DNA of 64,000 nucleotides from Phycicoccus flavus (GTDB lineage: Bacteria; Actinomycetota; Actinomycetes; Actinomycetales; Dermatophilaceae): positions 46,899-110,898 of the forward strand of contig NZ_SAYU02000003.1 of the NCBI RefSeq assembly GCF_004025965.2, written 5' to 3'. A program made the position numbers and the translations under genes. Below, in pieces: positions 1 to 8,713 of this stretch (positions within the stretch are counted from its first letter, which is position 1; each line of letters opens with the position of its first letter). A model generated the notes under the pieces. The model saw only the letters and a list, made by a program, of their open reading frames with translations, was not told the DNA's origin and did no database searches.

Positions 1-3000
1 TGTCGACGACCTCCGGGGCGCGGCGGCGTGCGGACGGCAGCCCGTCGAGGAGGTCCGCGTAGGCGGACTCGACCGCGTCGACCTGCTCCTGCAGCACCGG
101 TTCGCGGGCGTTGGCGGCGGCGCGCTCGAGCCGGTGCTCCGCGGCTCGCAGGTAGCGGACGAGGTCGCGCAGGCGGGCCAGGCCGGTGGCCGCGACGAAG
201 CCGGGCCGGACGAGGCCGTCGACCTGGGCGCGCACGTCGGCCCGGGTGGTCGCCGTGGCCCGGGCGGCACCGCCCCGCTCCAGCGCGTCGAGGGTGCGGC
301 GCACCTGTGCGGCGAGGGCGAGGACGGGCTCGACCGCCTCGACGACGGTGAGGACGCGGGTGGCGGCGTGGGTGCGCACGGCGGCCAGGGCGGCGGCGAA
401 GTCGTCCTCGGTGCGGACGGCCCCGGTGACGTGCTCGGCGACGAGGTCGTCGACGGCGGCGTCGAGGCAGTCCTGGAGCAGGGCCGGGACCGACCCGTGC
501 GGGTTGTCGGCCAGCGCCAGCTTCTGGGCGTTGGTGAGCCGGGCGAGCACCCGCTTCCACGGCGCCGTCGTCGCGAGCAGCAGCAGCCGGCGGACCCCGG
601 CCCGGTGGGCGGCGGCCGCGGACCCGGGGTCGGGCAGCACCCGCAGCGCCACCGACGTGCCCTCGTCGACGAGCGCCGGGTACCCGAGCACCGTCTGGCC
701 CCCGGCCCGTCCCTCGAAGGTCTCCGGCACCGTGCCGACGTCCCACGTCGTGATGCCCTCGCGCTCGATGCCGCGCCCGGCCCGGGCCATGCCCGCCCGC
801 ACCGCGCCGCCGGTGCGCTCCCGCAGCTCGTCGAGGTCCTTGCCGGTGGCGACGACCTGGGGGCCGCGGCGTCCCGGCCGCTCGATCGAGAACGTCACGC
901 GCAGGTGGTCCGGCACCCGGGCCAGGTCGAACTCGGCCGGGTCGACGCGGGTGCCGGTCCGGGCCTGCAGGGCGCGGGCGAGCTCCTCGGCGAGGGAGCC
1001 GCGCGTGGGGTCGGCCTCGCGCAGCGCGGCGGCGGCGTGGTCCGGCGCCGGCACGAGGTGGCGGCGGGTGGCCTTGGGCAGCGAGCGGACGAGGGCGACC
1101 GCGAGGTCCTCGCGCAGCCCGGGGACCTGCCAGTCGAAGCCGTCGGGGGTGAGCCGGTTGAGGACGGCGACGGGGACGTGGACGGTGACCCCGTCGGCCG
1201 CCTGCCCCGGCGCGAACTGGTAGGTGACGTCGAGCGCGATGTCGCCCTGGTGCCACGTGTGCGGGTAGTCCGACGCCGACACCGCCTCGCCGGCGGCCGA
1301 GGTGAGGTCGTCCTCGGTGAGGGTCAGCAGGTCCGGACGCCGCCGCCGCTCGCCCCGCCACCAGCGGTCGAAGTGCCGCTCGGAGACGACGTCCGGCGGG
1401 ATCCGGGCGTCGTAGAAGGCGTGGACGACCTCGTCGTCGACGACGATGTCGCGGCGCCGGGCGCGCTCCTCGAGCTCGGCCACCCGCGCCAGCGTCCGCC
1501 GGTTCCTCGCCCAGAAGTCGTGCCGCGGGTCCCAGTCGCCCTCGACGAGCGCCGAGCGGACGAAGATCTCCCGGCTGGCCACCGGGTCGATGCGCGCGTA
1601 CTGGACGGTGCGGTCGGTGACGAGCGGGACGCCGTAGAGCGTCACCCGTTCGGTGGCCACCGCGGCGCCGGCCCTCTTGCTCCAGCGCGGCTCGCTGACG
1701 GTGCGCGTGACGACGTGCGCACCGACCTCCTCGGCCCACTCCGGGTCGATCGTCGCGACCGTGCGCGCCCAGAGCCGCGTCGTCTCGACGAGCTCGCCGG
1801 CCATGACGTACTCCGGCTTCCGGCGGAAGAGGGTCGAGCCGGGGTTGATGCCGAACCGGGCGCCGCGCGCGCCGAGGTAGTCGCGCCGCACCTCGTCGCG
1901 CACGCCGACGTGCGAGAGCAGTCCGGCGAGCAGGGCCCGGTGCACGGTGTCCCAGTCCGGCTCGGCGTCCTTGGCCGCGGTCGCCCGGTCCGGGTCGATC
2001 TTCGCCTGGCGGGCGGCGCGCCGGAGCTGGGCGTGCAGGTCCTGCCACTCCCGGATCCGCAGGTAGTGCAGGTACTCGTTCTTGCACATCCGCCGGAACG
2101 CGCTGTGCGAGAGCTCCTTCTGCTGACCCTTGAGGTAGCGCCACAGGGCGAGGTAGGCGGCGAAGTCGGAGCGCTCGTCCTTGAAGCGGGCGTGCTGCTG
2201 GTCGGCCTGGGCCTCCTTGTCGGCCGGGCGCTCGCGGGGGTCCTGGATGGAGAGGGCGGCGACGAGGACGAGCACCTCGCGGGTGCAGCCGAGCCGCCCG
2301 GCCTCCACGACCATCCGGGCCAACCGCGGGTCCAGCGGCATCCGGGCCAGGGCCCGGCCGGTGCGGGTGAGCCGGCGCGCCCGGCCCCGGTGCCGTCCCG
2401 GGCCCCGCTCCTCGGCCGAGAAGGCCCCGAGCTCCTCGAGCAGGCGGACGCCGTCGGCCACCTGCCGGGCGTCCGGCGGGTCGACGAAGGGGAAGCGGGC
2501 GACGTCGCCGAGGCCGAGCGCGGTCATCTGGAGGATCACCGACGCCAGCGAGGTGCGCTGGATCTCGGGCTCGGTGAACTCCTCGCGCGCCTCGAGGTCC
2601 TCCTGCGAGTACAGCCGCACGCAGACCCCGGGGGCCACGCGCCCGCAGCGGCCGGCCCGCTGGGCGGCGCTGGCCCGGCTCACCGGCTCGATGGGCAGCC
2701 GCTGGACCTTGGTGCGCTGGCTGTACCGGCTGATCCGGGCGGTGCCGGTGTCGACGACGTAGCCGATGCCGGGCACGGTGAGCGAGGTCTCGGCGACGTT
2801 CGTCGCGAGGACGACCCGCCGCCCGCTCCCCCGCCGGAACACCCGGTGCTGCTCGGCGGCGGACAGCCGCGCGTAGAGGGGGAGCACCTCGGTGCCGGGC
2901 AGCCGGCGGGCGGTGAGGGCGTCGGCGGCGTCACGGATCTCGCGCTCGCCGGAGAAGAACACGAGGATGTCGGTGGCGTCCGGGCTGGGCGGGGTCTCGG

Positions 3001-3733
3001 TCCACAGCTCCTCGACCGCCTCGACCACGCCCTGGGTCTGGTCCTTCTCGGCGACGACGTGCCGCCCGTCGGGGTCGAGCTCGACGAGCGGGCGGTAGCG
3101 CACCTCGACGGGGTAGGTCCGCCCGGACACCTCGAGCACCGGCACCTCGCGCACCGTCCGTCCCTCCTCGTCGGTGCCGAAGTGCCGCGCGAAGCGGGCG
3201 GGGTCGATGGTCGCCGAGGTGACGACGACCTTGAGGTCCGGCCGGCGCGGCAGCAGCTGCTTGAGGTAGCCGAGGATGAAGTCGATGTTGAGGCTGCGCT
3301 CGTGCGCCTCGTCGATGACGATCGTGTCGTAGCGGCGCAGGTCGCGGTCGCGCTGCATCTCGTTGAGAAGGATGCCGTCGGTCATCACCTTGACCCGGGT
3401 GGCGTCGCTGCTGTGGTCGCCGAAGCGCACCTGGTACCCGACGAGCCCGCCGAGGTCGACGTGCAGCTCCTCGGCGATCCGCTCGGCCACCGACCGCGCC
3501 GCGATCCGCCGCGGCTGGGTGTGCCCGATCTGGCGGCCCCCCGCCCCTCGCCCGAGCTCGAGGCACATCTTCGGCAGCTGCGTCGTCTTCCCCGACCCGG
3601 TCTCGCCGGCGACGACGACGACCTGGTGGTCGCGGATCGCCGCGAGCAGGTCCTCGCGGCGGGCGACGACGGGCAGGTGCCCGGGGTAGTGCAGCTCCGC
3701 CGCCGGGAGGGCGTCGAGGGGCGGAGCGGGCAT
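1..3733 (-). CDS. hrpA: ATP-dependent RNA helicase HrpA, DEAH box (3' end outside window)
   Basis: HrpA-family DExH helicases unwind RNA with ATP in the cytoplasm and have been linked to mRNA processing and ribosome rescue. Reading leftward from the ATG at 3733, residues 43-50 are GETGSGKT (Walker A), followed by the QPRRIAA motif, a DEAH box in DEAHERSLN, and SATID (motif III). Further on come a helicase C domain ending in QRAGRCGR and the long HrpA-specific C-terminal region. About 1,244 codons are present; the family is usually near 1,300, so only the last few percent is missing beyond base 1. A TATCCT -10 hexamer (plus-strand 3741-3746) lies 7 bases before the ATG with no Shine-Dalgarno, which fits a leaderless start. 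The 138-base gap to the T7SS-like gene upstream suggests it is transcribed separately. Confidence 0.93.
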   Translation of the reverse strand, partial: MPAPPLDALPAAELHYPGHLPVVARREDLLAAIRDHQVVVVAGETGSGKTTQLPKMCLELGRGAGGRQIGHTQPRRIAARSVAERIAEELHVDLGGLVGYQVRFGDHSSDATRVKVMTDGILLNEMQRDRDLRRYDTIVIDEAHERSLNIDFILGYLKQLLPRRPDLKVVVTSATIDPARFARHFGTDEEGRTVREVPVLEVSGRTYPVEVRYRPLVELDPDGRHVVAEKDQTQGVVEAVEELWTETPPSPDATDILVFFSGEREIRDAADALTARRLPGTEVLPLYARLSAAEQHRVFRRGSGRRVVLATNVAETSLTVPGIGYVVDTGTARISRYSQRTKVQRLPIEPVSRASAAQRAGRCGRVAPGVCVRLYSQEDLEAREEFTEPEIQRTSLASVILQMTALGLGDVARFPFVDPPDARQVADGVRLLEELGAFSAEERGPGRHRGRARRLTRTGRALARMPLDPRLARMVVEAGRLGCTREVLVLVAALSIQDPRERPADKEAQADQQHARFKDERSDFAAYLALWRYLKGQQKELSHSAFRRMCKNEYLHYLRIREWQDLHAQLRRAARQAKIDPDRATAAKDAEPDWDTVHRALLAGLLSHVGVRDEVRRDYLGARGARFGINPGSTLFRRKPEYVMAGELVETTRLWARTVATIDPEWAEEVGAHVVTRTVSEPRWSKRAGAAVATERVTLYGVPLVTDRTVQYARIDPVASREIFVRSALVEGDWDPRHDFWARNRRTLARVAELEERARRRDIVVDDEVVHAFYDARIPPDVVSERHFDRWWRGERRRRPDLLTLTEDDLTSAAGEAVSASDYPHTWHQGDIALDVTYQFAPGQAADGVTVHVPVAVLNRLTPDGFDWQVPGLREDLAVALVRSLPKATRRHLVPAPDHAAAALREADPTRGSLAEELARALQARTGTRVDPAEFDLARVPDHLRVTFSIERPGRRGPQVVATGKDLDELRERTGGAVRAGMARAGRGIEREGITTWDVGTVPETFEGRAGGQTVLGYPALVDEGTSVALRVLPDPGSAAAAHRAGVRRLLLLATTAPWKRVLARLTNAQKLALADNPHGSVPALLQDCLDAAVDDLVAEHVTGAVRTEDDFAAALAAVRTHAATRVLTVVEAVEPVLALAAQVRRTLDALERGGAARATATTRADVRAQVDGLVRPGFVAATGLARLRDLVRYLRAAEHRLERAAANAREPVLQEQVDAVESAYADLLDGLPSARRRAPEVVD

Positions 3734-3871
3734 GGCCGACAGGATAGGTCGGCCGGCTCCGCGGGCTCACGGGGCTTTCCGGGACACCCCGCCCACCGTC
3801 CACCGTCCGCCCGCGCCGACCACCGCCCGGCCGCCCGGCGGTCGCGACCTCCGCCCGCGGCGTCCTGCACG

Positions 3872-5071
3872 TCACCGCGCGCCCCGGAGCGTCGGGGGCG
3901 GCGCCGCCGGGCGCTCCTCGTCCGCGGGCACGACCCGGTCGGCCGAGCGCGAGGCGGCGGTCAGGGTGACCCCGGCCCCGTACAGGCGCTGCGTGCTGCG
4001 GCCGCCGGCCGAGGCCAGCGCGAGCTCGGAGCGCACGGCGTCGACCCGCTCCCGGGCCAGCCGGCGGGCGGCGTCGGCCGTCCGGGCGCGCAGCGTCCCG
4101 GACCCACGCAGGGCCGGGCCGCCGACGAGCGCGGACGCCGTGGCCCGTTCGTCGACGTCGACCATGCTGCGGGCCGCGCGCACCCGCTCCCGCGCGGTCT
4201 GCGTCATCCCGAGCACGATGCGCTCCTGGGCCGACAGCCGGGCCAGGGGGACGGCGGCGCCGTCGGCCCGCAGGACCGCCCCGGCCTTGGCGCCGGTCCG
4301 CAGGGCGTCACCGCCGACGCCGAGCACCGAGGCGCCCGCGGTCACCGCGAGGTCGCGCCCGCTGCCCTCGCCGTACCCCACGAGGAGGACACCGTCGGCG
4401 GCGAGTCCGACCGCGTCGCCCGCGACGGCGACCGGCTTCGCGGGCGGCGCCACGCGCACCATGAGACCGGCGAGGGACCCCACCCCGTGGCCGACGCCGC
4501 TCGCCCCACGCAGCCCCCGGTAGACGGCGCCGTCGGCCAGCTCGTCGTCGGCGAGCCCCCGGAGCACCCGCGCGCAGTGTCCGTCCGCGGCGTGGAGCCG
4601 CTCGGTGGCGGCGCGGTGCCGCTGCTCGGCGTCCTGCAGCTGCGCCACCTGTTCGCGCTGGAGCGCTCGCAGCGTGAGCAGCTCCGAGGAGGTCTCGTCC
4701 CGCCCGGCGGCCACCAGCGCGGCGGCCCGGTCCTCGAGCACGAGGTAGCGGTCGCCGGCCTCGGCGTGGTCCTCGACGGCCCGCTGGACGACGGCCTGCT
4801 CGACCTCGAGGACGTCGGCGAAGGCCCGCAGCGGCGCGGCGGCGCAGACGTGCCGGCGCGCGGCGCGGTCGAGCACGGTGGGCACCGGGCCGATACGGGC
4901 GCCGAAGGCCGACCCGCCCGGTCCGTCCCAGACGGCGCCGTCCCGCAGCCGGACCAGGTCCGTGCAGGCGTCGGCCAGCCGCTGCCCGCTCGCCTCGAGC
5001 GCGTCGGCGAGCGCCCGGACCCCCGGCGCGTCGCCCGGGACGGGCTCGAGGACCGGCCACACGCCGCTCAC
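3872..5071 (-). CDS. putative T7SS-secreted (WXG-like) 399-aa protein
   Basis: The N-terminal ~100 residues are helical and carry a WDGPGGSAFGARI segment, the W-x-G turn typical of WXG100/T7SS-signal proteins. This suggests an ESX-type secretion substrate or partner. Residues ~100-180 are strongly helical and rich in Ala, Glu and Arg (probable coiled coil). A Gly/Ala-rich stretch follows (~185-260), then a charged tail rich in Arg and Ala. I recognise no toxin catalytic motif in the C-terminal half. The ATG overlaps the stop of the 95-aa gene by 4 bases (ATGA), so the two are translationally coupled. That small-plus-large arrangement is usual for T7SS substrate pairs. No ESX ATPase (EccC) or other machinery is in the window, so export is inferred from family features only. 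Confidence 0.7.
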   Translation of the reverse strand: MSGVWPVLEPVPGDAPGVRALADALEASGQRLADACTDLVRLRDGAVWDGPGGSAFGARIGPVPTVLDRAARRHVCAAAPLRAFADVLEVEQAVVQRAVEDHAEAGDRYLVLEDRAAALVAAGRDETSSELLTLRALQREQVAQLQDAEQRHRAATERLHAADGHCARVLRGLADDELADGAVYRGLRGASGVGHGVGSLAGLMVRVAPPAKPVAVAGDAVGLAADGVLLVGYGEGSGRDLAVTAGASVLGVGGDALRTGAKAGAVLRADGAAVPLARLSAQERIVLGMTQTARERVRAARSMVDVDERATASALVGGPALRGSGTLRARTADAARRLARERVDAVRSELALASAGGRSTQRLYGAGVTLTAASRSADRVVPADEERPAAPPPTLRGAR

Positions 5072-5355
5072 GTGCGGCCCCCTCCGAGCCCGTGGGACAG
5101 GCCGGCCTCGGTGTCCAGGTACAGCCCGCCGGCGTCCGCCGTGGCCTCCCCCAGCTCGGCCAGGGACGCCGCGAGGACGAGCCGCGCGTGCCGCCAGCCC
5201 CCGAGCAGGTCCTCGACGGCGGGGCCGACCTCGCCCGGCCCCAGCGCCCAGCGGTCCGCCGACGGGTCGCCGGCCAGCGTCAGCGCGTCCGCGAGGTCGA
5301 CGAGGCCGGCCCCCAGGGTGAGGACCGTCGCGGCGTCGACCCGGTAGCTCGTCAT
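5068..5355 (-). CDS. small ESX/EspC-like protein, 95 aa
   Basis: This is a 95-residue, cysteine-free, mostly helical protein with a central GGW turn (LLGGWRHARL). Length, Ala/Leu/Asp content and the helix-turn-helix layout resemble the EspC/WXG100-type partners of type VII secretion. Such proteins normally form a helical hairpin that pairs with the product of the neighbouring gene. Here that is the 399-aa protein, whose start overlaps this stop by 4 bases. A TAGCGT -10 hexamer (plus-strand 5362-5367) sits 6 bases before the ATG and no Shine-Dalgarno is visible, so the operon is probably leaderless. The family call rests on size and context, because the canonical W-x-G is replaced by a GGW. 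Confidence 0.65.
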   Translation of the reverse strand: MTSYRVDAATVLTLGAGLVDLADALTLAGDPSADRWALGPGEVGPAVEDLLGGWRHARLVLAASLAELGEATADAGGLYLDTEAGLSHGLGGGRT

Positions 5356-5412
5356 CCCGACACGCTAGGCCGGGCCGGCCGGCCGACCTCCGGGTTTTCC
5401 ACAGGCGCCGGG

Positions 5413-5443
5413 CGGGGGCCGGGACGCGCGGTCCCGGCCCCCG
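5413..5443 (-). terminator. hairpin downstream of metY
   Basis: A perfect 13-bp inverted repeat (5413-5425 with 5431-5443, loop GCGCG) lies 8 bases past the metY stop, between metY and the T7SS-like pair. There is no U-tract, which is normal for very GC-rich actinobacterial terminators. Confidence 0.6.
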
Positions 5444-5450
5444 GGCACCG

Positions 5451-6812
5451 TCAGGCGTCGGAGGTGGCGAGCTCCGGCTCGCGGGGCCCGCCCGAGCCCA
5501 GCGCCGCGGCGAAGCCGGCGTCGAGGTCGGCGAGGATGTCCTCGACCGTCTCGATCCCGACCGCGAGGCGCACGAGGCCCGGCGTCACCCCGGCCGCCAG
5601 CCGGTCCTCGTCGCCGCCCTGGCTGTGCGTCGTCGACGCCGGGTGGATCGCGAGCGAGCGCACGTCGCCGATGTTCGCGACGTGGCTGTGCAGGGCGAGC
5701 CCCTCGACGAAGCGCCGTCCGGCCTCGACGCCGCCGCGGATCTCGAAGGCGAGGACCGCCCCGGCGCCCTCCGGGGCGTACTTGTCGGCCAGCTCCTTGC
5801 CGGGGCTGCCCTCGAGCGAGGCCCACCGCACCGACTCCACCTGCGGGTGCTGCGAGAGGTAGGAGGCGACCCGCCGGGCGTTGGCGACGTGCCGCTCCAG
5901 GCGCAGGCTGAGGGTCTCCAGGCCCTGGGCGATGAGGAAGGCGTTGAACGGGCTGATCGCCGTGCCGAGGTCGCGCAGCAGCTGGACGCGCGCCTTGAGG
6001 ATGTAGGAGAGGTTGGCGCCGAACGGGCTGCCGACGCCGAGGTCCGGGCCGTAGCGCAGGCCGTGGTAGCTCTCGTCGGGGGTGTTGTAGTTCGGGAACC
6101 GCTCGGGGTCGGCGGTGTAGTCGAAGGTGCCGCCGTCGACGATGACGCCGGCGATCGTCGTGCCGTGCCCGCCGAGGTACTTCGTCGCCGAGTGGATGAC
6201 GACGTCGGCGCCCCACTCCAGCGGGCGGATGAGGTACGGCGTCGCGATGGTGTTGTCGACGACGAGCGGCACGCCGACCTCGTGCGCGACGGCCGCGACG
6301 GTCTCGATGTCGAGCACCTCGGCCTTGGGGTTGGCGATCGTCTCGCCGAAGAAGGCCTTCGTGTTCGGGCGCACCGCAGCCCGCCAGGCGTCGGCGTCGG
6401 TGTGGTCGGCGACGAAGGTCACCTCGACGCCGAGCTTGGCGAAGGTGTACTTCAGCAGGTTCGTCGTCCCGCCGTACAGGGCGGCGCCGGCGACGATGTG
6501 GTCGCCCGCCTCGGCGAGGTTGAGCAGGCCGAGCGTCGTCGCGGCCTGGCCGGAGGACAGGAGCAGCGCGCCGACGCCGCCCTCCAGCGCCGCCACGCGC
6601 TGCTCGACGGCGTCCTGGGTCGGGTTCATGATCCGGGTGTAGATGTTCCCGAACTGCTTGAGCGCGAACAGGTCCGCCGCGTGGTCGGTGCTGTCGAAGA
6701 CGTAGGACGTCGTCTGGTAGATGGGCAGGGCCCGGGCGCCGGTGGCGCTGTCGGGCTGCTGCCCGGCGTGCACCTGACGGGTCTCGAAACCCCACTGGGA
6801 CTGGTCGGTCAT
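5451..6812 (-). CDS. metY: O-acetyl-L-homoserine sulfhydrylase (MetY), PLP enzyme
   Basis: MetY joins O-acetylhomoserine with sulfide to make homocysteine in methionine synthesis. The 453-residue protein has the full Cys/Met-metabolism PLP fold. It starts with FETRQVHAG and has the TSYVF substrate loop, SSGQAAT (phosphate-binding region), VVDNTIATPYL, the SATKYLGGHG lysine motif that forms the Schiff base, and C-terminal LVRLAVGIE. The length matches MetY (about 430-450) rather than the shorter MetB/MetC. The ATG at 6812 was chosen because the family consensus begins a few residues after it and a GGAG lies about 14 bases upstream; the open frame continues further upstream with no homology. 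Expression should respond to SAM through the SAM-IV element immediately upstream. It is transcribed alone and ends at a hairpin. Confidence 0.95.
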   Translation of the reverse strand: MTDQSQWGFETRQVHAGQQPDSATGARALPIYQTTSYVFDSTDHAADLFALKQFGNIYTRIMNPTQDAVEQRVAALEGGVGALLLSSGQAATTLGLLNLAEAGDHIVAGAALYGGTTNLLKYTFAKLGVEVTFVADHTDADAWRAAVRPNTKAFFGETIANPKAEVLDIETVAAVAHEVGVPLVVDNTIATPYLIRPLEWGADVVIHSATKYLGGHGTTIAGVIVDGGTFDYTADPERFPNYNTPDESYHGLRYGPDLGVGSPFGANLSYILKARVQLLRDLGTAISPFNAFLIAQGLETLSLRLERHVANARRVASYLSQHPQVESVRWASLEGSPGKELADKYAPEGAGAVLAFEIRGGVEAGRRFVEGLALHSHVANIGDVRSLAIHPASTTHSQGGDEDRLAAGVTPGLVRLAVGIETVEDILADLDAGFAAALGSGGPREPELATSDA

Positions 6813-6899
6813 CGGGTCGCTCCCAACTCCTGGTGCGTCCGGCCGTGGGCCGGGCGCACGCGCTGCGTGTGCTCGGCGGGGTCCCCGGGAGGTCTCCCG

Positions 6900-7010
6900 C
6901 GCTTGCGGGCGACGGGTGCCGCACGCCAGGTCCTCACCCGGGGCACCCCACCGCGGGTGGAGGGTTGCCGGCCAGCGAGCCGGGGCTTGGCGCTGGCGCT
7001 CATGACCTCC
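6900..7010 (-). promoter_or_regulatory. SAM-IV riboswitch in the metY leader
   Basis: Read on the minus strand, this leader begins GGUCAUGAGCGCCAGCG (from 7007). It continues with AAGCCCCGGCUCGCUGGCCG, GGCAACCCUCCACC, GCGGUGGGGUGCCCCGGGUG and a closing AGGACCU that pairs with the opening AGGUCAU. This order of helices and conserved loops is the actinobacterial SAM-IV pattern. The motif binds S-adenosylmethionine and lowers expression of sulfur-amino-acid genes. The element ends roughly 90 bases before the metY ATG. The intervening leader contains a CACGC/GCGTG hairpin (about 6855-6870) that could form part of the expression platform. The exact 3' boundary is approximate. The remainder of 7011-7178, up to the divergent reductase, holds only that gene's -10 element. 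Confidence 0.88.
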
Positions 7011-7178
7011 CGGCACGGTACGCCCGCGGGCCCGGCGGCAGGAGCGGCGTCCGGTCACCGTCTCAGCACCCGGGCACACCCCGGGGGTATCCCGGGGTAT
7101 CCCGGGCGCCGGACCGGCGCGGACGTCCGGGTGCGGCCCCGCCCCCCGCGACCCGCCGCGCGTGGGCAGGATGGGCCC

Positions 7179-8228
7179 ATGACCTACCACGCGCTCGACT
7201 ACACCGCCGCTGCCGACCGCTACGAGGCCGGCATGCCCTACCGCCGGACCGGTCGCTCCGGCCTGGACCTGCCCGCGATCAGTCTCGGCCTCTGGCACAA
7301 CTTCGGCGACGACGTGCCGCTGGAGCGCCAGCAGGCGACGCTGCGCCGGGCCTTCGACCGCGGTCTCACCCATTTCGACCTCGCGAACAACTACGGGCCG
7401 CCGTACGGCTCCGCCGAGCGCAACGCCGGGGCGATCCTCGCCCGCGACTTCCGTCCGTACCGCGACGAGCTCGTCATCAGCTCCAAGGCCGGGTACGACA
7501 TGTGGCCCGGGCCGTACGGGCAGGGCGGGGGGTCGCGCAAGTACGTCATCGCCAGCTGCGAGCAGTCGCTGCGCCGTCTCGGCCTGGACTACGTCGACAT
7601 CTTCTACAGCCACCGCTTCGACGAGACGACCCCGCTGGAGGAGACCTGCGGCGCGCTGGACTCCCTCGTCCGCTCCGGCAAGGCGCTCTACGTCGGGATC
7701 TCCTCCTACTCGGCCGAGCGCACCCGCGAGGCCCACGCGATCCTGCAGGAGATGGGCACGCCCCTGCTCATCCACCAGCCCTCGTACTCCCTGCTCAACC
7801 GCTGGGTCGAGACCGAGGGGCTGCTCGACACCCTCGGCGACCTCGGGGTCGGCTGCATCGCCTTCTCGCCGCTGGCGCAGGGCATGCTCACGGACAAGTA
7901 CCTCGACGGGATCCCCGAGGGGTCGCGGGCCAGCCAGGGCAAGTCGCTGGACCCCTCGCTGCTCACCGACGAGGCGCTCGAGCACGTCCGCAGGCTGAAC
8001 GACCTGGCCCGGGAGCGCGGGCAGTCGCTGGCCCAGATGGCGCTGGCCTGGCTGCTGCGCGACGAGCGGGTCACCTCGGTCCTCATCGGCGCCTCCTCGG
8101 TCGAGCAGCTCGACGACAGCCTCGACGCGACGCGGAACCTCGACTTCGACGACGCGGAGCTGGAGGCCATCGACCGGTACGCCGTCGACGCCGGCATCAA
8201 CCTGTGGAAGACATCGAGCGAGAAGTGA
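7179..8228 (+). CDS. aldo/keto reductase (YghZ / glyceraldehyde-3-P reductase-like)
   Basis: This is a 349-residue NADPH-dependent (beta/alpha)8 oxidoreductase. The catalytic tetrad is visible: Asp and Tyr in DLANNYGPPYG, Lys in ISSKAGYDMWPGPYG, His in YSHRFDETTP. C-terminal IGASSVEQLDD is the cofactor-phosphate-binding region. The GPYGxGGSRKY segment, the opening YRRTGRSGLDLPAISLGLWH and the length match the E. coli YghZ group, which reduces L-glyceraldehyde 3-phosphate and methylglyoxal. The physiological substrate here is unknown. A CAGGAT -10 hexamer at 7167-7172 lies 6 bases before the ATG and there is no Shine-Dalgarno, suggesting a leaderless mRNA. It is probably co-transcribed with the Ddn-like gene 13 bases downstream. 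Confidence 0.9.
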   Translation: MTYHALDYTAAADRYEAGMPYRRTGRSGLDLPAISLGLWHNFGDDVPLERQQATLRRAFDRGLTHFDLANNYGPPYGSAERNAGAILARDFRPYRDELVISSKAGYDMWPGPYGQGGGSRKYVIASCEQSLRRLGLDYVDIFYSHRFDETTPLEETCGALDSLVRSGKALYVGISSYSAERTREAHAILQEMGTPLLIHQPSYSLLNRWVETEGLLDTLGDLGVGCIAFSPLAQGMLTDKYLDGIPEGSRASQGKSLDPSLLTDEALEHVRRLNDLARERGQSLAQMALAWLLRDERVTSVLIGASSVEQLDDSLDATRNLDFDDAELEAIDRYAVDAGINLWKTSSEK

Positions 8229-8241
8229 GTTGGACCTCGAC

Positions 8242-8676
8242 ATGAGCGACGAGTACATCCCCTCCCCCACCGAGTGGGTCCGCGACCAGGTGTCGACGAT
8301 CGAGGAGACCGGCGACACCCGTTCGGTCCAGGTCATGGACCGCCCGGTCGTCATGCTGACGATGCGCGGCCGCAAGAGCGGTGCGCTGCGCAAGGTGCCG
8401 CTGATGAGGGTCGAGCACGAGGGCGTCTACGCCGCCGTGGCGAGCAAGGGCGGCGCCCCCGAGCACCCGGTCTGGTACGGCAACCTCCGCGCCGACCCCC
8501 ACCTCACCCTCCAGGACGGCACCGAGTCGTGGCCGGCCGTGGCCCGCGAGATCCACGGCGAGGAGCGGGCGCAGTGGTGGGACCGCTGCGTCGCCGCCTA
8601 CCCGCCGTACACCGAGTACCAGGAGAAGACCGACCGGCAGATCCCGGTGCTCGTCCTGGAGCGCGCGCAGGACTGA
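8242..8676 (+). CDS. F420H2-dependent (Ddn-like) nitroreductase/quinone reductase family protein
   Basis: This 144-residue protein has the split-beta-barrel fold of deazaflavin(F420)-dependent nitroreductases. Family signposts are the start SPTEWVRDQV, the core TMRGRKSGALRKVPLMRVEH (F420-contact region), ASKGGAPEHPVWYGNLRADP, and C-terminal AAYPPYTEYQEKT...IPVLVLE. Relatives reduce quinones or nitro compounds with reduced F420. A TTG 12 bases upstream is in frame, but the ATG at 8242 matches where the family begins (MSDEYIPSP). It follows the aldo/keto reductase after 13 bases and likely shares its transcript. Substrate is not inferable. Confidence 0.88.
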   Translation: MSDEYIPSPTEWVRDQVSTIEETGDTRSVQVMDRPVVMLTMRGRKSGALRKVPLMRVEHEGVYAAVASKGGAPEHPVWYGNLRADPHLTLQDGTESWPAVAREIHGEERAQWWDRCVAAYPPYTEYQEKTDRQIPVLVLERAQD

Positions 8677-8687
8677 CGGCTCGTGCT

Positions 8688-8713
8688 CCCGGCCCGCCTC
8701 AGCGCGGGCCGGG
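8688..8713. terminator. shared hairpin between convergent genes
   Basis: A perfect 10-bp stem (8688-8697 with 8704-8713, 6-base loop) straddles the stop codon of the membrane gene on the minus strand and follows the Ddn-like gene by 11 bases. It could terminate both strands. Confidence 0.55.

Noticed and set aside
134..5347. A 1,737-codon open frame on the plus strand opposite hrpA and the T7SS-like genes.
   Set aside because: Arg/Gly/Asp/Val-rich with no family features; it is the mirror of real minus-strand genes in very GC-rich DNA.
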